A DNA stretch of 7,513 nucleotides from NCBI GenBank assembly GCA_030628445.1, contig DAOVQV010000063.1, positions 1 to 7,513 of the forward strand. Reading direction: 5' to 3'. Each line of letters begins with the position of its first letter. Within the stretch, counting starts at the first letter, position 1. The position numbers and the translations under genes were made by a program. The notes below the pieces were generated by a model that searched no databases, had not been told where the DNA came from, and saw only the letters and a program-made list of their open reading frames with translations. Origin of the DNA: Phycisphaerae bacterium. GTDB lineage: Bacteria; Planctomycetota; Phycisphaerae; SM23-33. Shown here piece by piece: positions 5,838-7,513 of this stretch.

Positions 5838-6785
5838 GTGGTCGCTTCAGGTTCGATCATAACGGTTAGTCTGAACCCCGCTATCGACCGTCTGATCGAG
5901 GTGGAAGGTTTTACCCTAGGTATCCATCAGGTCGGCCGGGAGGTCCGTCGCGTCCCCGGGGGTAAGGCCGTCAATGTCACCCGTGTCCTGGCTGCGCTGG
6001 ACACCCCCAATATCGCCACGGGTTTCTTGGGCCGGGAGAACCGAGGCGCGTTTCAATCTGTTCTGATCAACCCGATTGTCTCCGATGAGTTTATTCTCAT
6101 ACCGGGCCTGACGAGGGAGAACATCACCATCGCCGACCCGACCGGTGCCCGAGAGACGCACATCCGCGAGACGGGCCTGGCCGTCAGCCGTGAGGATTGC
6201 CAGCACCTTAGAGAAAAGTTGGAGCGGCTGATCGGCCCGGGAGCGATTGTCGTGTTCAGCGGGTCGACTCCGCGGGATATCGGCGGGACGGCTTTTGCGG
6301 AGATGGTCGATCTTTGCGCTGCTGGCGGTGCTCGCGTGGCCGTTGATACCGATGGCAGCGCGCTGCGGGCGATGGCGGGTAAGAAGCTGTGGCTTCTCAA
6401 GTGCAACACCGAGGAGCTGGCGGAATTGATAGGGCGAAAGCCGGTAGATCTGCAAGATGAGCTGAGGGCTGCCAAGGTCATTGCTTCGACCGTCGAGGTC
6501 GTTCTGCTGACCCGTGGCTGCGAGGGTGCGTATCTTTTCACATCTGAGTTCGGCGTGTACGGTAACGCGCCTTTGGATGAGGCCCAGGTCAAGAATACCG
6601 TTGGTTGCGGGGATGTCCTGCTGGGTGCTTTTCTGGCTGGGATAGTTCGCGACCGGGATATCCCGGAAACATTCGCTGACGCCATCGCCGCCGCCGCCGC
6701 CAGCGCGTGTGACCTCGCCACAGCCGAGTTTGACCCGGAACTGGTCAGGGAACTGCGGACGAAGGTTGAACTGAAGCATCTTTGA
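5838..6785 (+). CDS. PfkB-family hexose/sugar-phosphate kinase (1-phosphofructokinase type)
   Basis: Ribokinase-fold enzyme that transfers phosphate from ATP to a sugar phosphate. Its 1-phosphofructokinase subfamily includes FruK (fructose-1-phosphate), LacC (tagatose-6-phosphate) and E. coli PfkB (fructose-6-phosphate). Seen: 315 aa from the GTG, the usual length. The N terminus SIITVSLNPAIDR (6-18) is diagnostic of the subfamily. Signature 1 is PGGKAVNVTRVL (40-51). The C-terminal signature is NTVGCGDVLLGAF, with the catalytic base D259 and anion-hole glycines. Two oddities: the usual KPN motif reads KCN (188-190), and the GAGD motif reads GCGD (256-259). An ATG at 5796 would add 14 residues, but it lies upstream of the promoter, lacks a ribosome site, and the extra residues match no family N terminus. 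No PTS transporter or sugar operon is adjacent, so the substrate cannot be decided. Fructose-1-phosphate or fructose-6-phosphate are the main candidates. Confidence 0.9.
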   Translation: MVASGSIITVSLNPAIDRLIEVEGFTLGIHQVGREVRRVPGGKAVNVTRVLAALDTPNIATGFLGRENRGAFQSVLINPIVSDEFILIPGLTRENITIADPTGARETHIRETGLAVSREDCQHLREKLERLIGPGAIVVFSGSTPRDIGGTAFAEMVDLCAAGGARVAVDTDGSALRAMAGKKLWLLKCNTEELAELIGRKPVDLQDELRAAKVIASTVEVVLLTRGCEGAYLFTSEFGVYGNAPLDEAQVKNTVGCGDVLLGAFLAGIVRDRDIPETFADAIAAAAASACDLATAEFDPELVRELRTKVELKHL

Positions 6786-6840
6786 GGCCGGTTACTCCCC
6801 ACGCCGCTCAAGGCGGCGAAAAGTCGGGATTGGTCCTCAA
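6782..6840. other. Nested inverted repeat in the convergent kinase/trpA gap
   Basis: Inner stem CGCCGC (6802-6807) / GCGGCG (6813-6818) with a 5-nt loop sits inside an outer stem TTGAGG-CC (6782-6789) / GG-t-CCTCAA (6832-6840, one bulged T). The whole element fills the gap between two genes that end facing each other. No T run follows in either direction, so it is not a textbook terminator. It may still serve as a two-way 3' end or protect both messages. Confidence 0.4.
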
Positions 6841-6849
6841 CCGCGCTAC

Positions 6850-7513
6850 CTACGATATGATCGGCGCGAGTAGTTCGCTTATGAACTTGCCGATTTGCTT
6901 GACGAGTCTGCCGCGGTCCGTTCCGACAGCGGCGGCGTCTTCGATGCGGCGGACGATAGCGGACCCGACGATCGCCCCGTCTGCGACCTGGCAGACGTGC
7001 TCGACGGTGGCGGCGTTGGAGATTCCGAAGCCCACGCAGATTGGGGTATCGGTGTGTGTGCGAAGCTCGGCGACGGCTTGGATCATCTCCTCGGGTAACT
7101 TTTCGCGCTCCCCGGTTATCCCTCTAACGGAGACGTAGTAGATGAACCCCCGGCAGTGGCCGGCGATACGGAGGCGGCGGTCCGGCGGGGTGGTCGGAGC
7201 GACCAGCATCACGTTGCACAGGGCCTGAGCCGTGGCGAGCCGCTCGGTGTTCCGGGCTTCTTCTAACGACAGGTCCGGGATGATAACCCCATCGAACCCG
7301 GCCTGCCTTGCTGAGGCGAGATATTCTTGGACCCCGTGGCGGTAGACGATGGCGTAGCTGACCATCCCCACCAGTGCAAGCTGCCCCCCGCCGCTGCGGT
7401 ACTTGCGAACGGCTTCGAAGATATTCTTGCTGGTGGTCCCGGCCCCCAGCGCCTCGGTGTAGGACGTCTGGATCACCGGACCGTCGGCGACGGGGTCGGA
7501 GTAAGGAATACCC
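6850..7513 (-). CDS. trpA: Tryptophan synthase alpha subunit, 5' end beyond window
   Basis: Splits indole-3-glycerol phosphate into glyceraldehyde-3-phosphate and indole, which is channelled to TrpB. Seen: 220 residues to a TAG stop at 6850-6852, reading in from the right edge. The first visible residues, GIPYSDPVADGP, are the family signature. They contain the catalytic Asp equivalent to Salmonella D60; the catalytic E49 would lie just outside. Further TIM-barrel motifs (fragment numbering) are PDL (79-81), GFIYYVSVRGITG (122-134), VGFGIS (160-165) and the phosphate-binding GSAIV (183-187). About 45-50 N-terminal residues are missing compared with the usual 265. The in-frame GTG at 7476 is internal because the signature lies upstream of it. 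One variation: the usual MxYxNPxxxxG stretch reads MVSYAIVYRHG, lacking Asn-Pro. Partners such as trpB would lie to the right, upstream of this gene. Confidence 0.95.
   Translation of the reverse strand, partial: GIPYSDPVADGPVIQTSYTEALGAGTTSKNIFEAVRKYRSGGGQLALVGMVSYAIVYRHGVQEYLASARQAGFDGVIIPDLSLEEARNTERLATAQALCNVMLVAPTTPPDRRLRIAGHCRGFIYYVSVRGITGEREKLPEEMIQAVAELRTHTDTPICVGFGISNAATVEHVCQVADGAIVGSAIVRRIEDAAAVGTDRGRLVKQIGKFISELLAPIIS

Noticed and set aside
7474..7476. GTG as trpA start
   Set aside because: The frame stays open to the window edge and the upstream residues are the TrpA signature, so this codon is internal.

Overview
The window is a GC-rich bacterial segment holding seven protein-coding genes, two of them cut by the window edges. 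From 4466 down to 1, all on the minus strand, runs a heat-shock chaperone cluster in the order groEL, groES, groEL, dnaJ (dnaJ runs off the left edge). To the right, and divergent from it, are cysK (cysteine synthase, plus strand) and a PfkB-family sugar-phosphate kinase (plus strand). A convergent trpA (minus strand) runs off the right edge. I see no rRNA, tRNA, CRISPR array, insertion sequence or phage gene.

Organism: groES flanked by two different groEL genes and followed by dnaJ is an arrangement I associate with Planctomycetota. That is recollection plus inference and was not checked by a search. Everything else is ordinary free-living bacterial metabolism: cysteine synthesis, tryptophan synthesis and sugar phosphorylation.

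Chaperone block (1-4466): groEL-1 (560 aa) has the classical Gly-Gly-Met tail. groEL-2 (541 aa) has none. Both keep the ATPase residues D52, D87 and D398 at the same numbers as E. coli GroEL, so both should be active chaperonins. They differ at the residues that form the known allosteric salt bridges. groEL-1 keeps the D155/R395 and R197/E386 pairs but lacks K327. groEL-2 keeps D83/K327 but has L395 and K197. The single GroES probably caps both rings. DnaJ would feed the Hsp70 system. No CIRCE operator is visible. A strong 11-bp inverted repeat separates groEL-2 from dnaJ.

Intergenic 4467-4804: a 338-bp divergent control region with a candidate promoter for each side, a bulged 11-bp hairpin on the groEL side, and a roughly 150-nt cysK leader with two small mutually exclusive hairpins.

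Right block (4805-7513): cysK ends in a plausible intrinsic terminator. The kinase gene then has its own promoter, with a perfect TATAAT 7 nt before a GTG codon, which suggests a leaderless mRNA. The kinase and trpA converge over a 64-bp gap filled by a nested inverted repeat. I found no evidence of a wholly new system. The most interesting points are the division of features between the two chaperonins and the apparent leaderless kinase.
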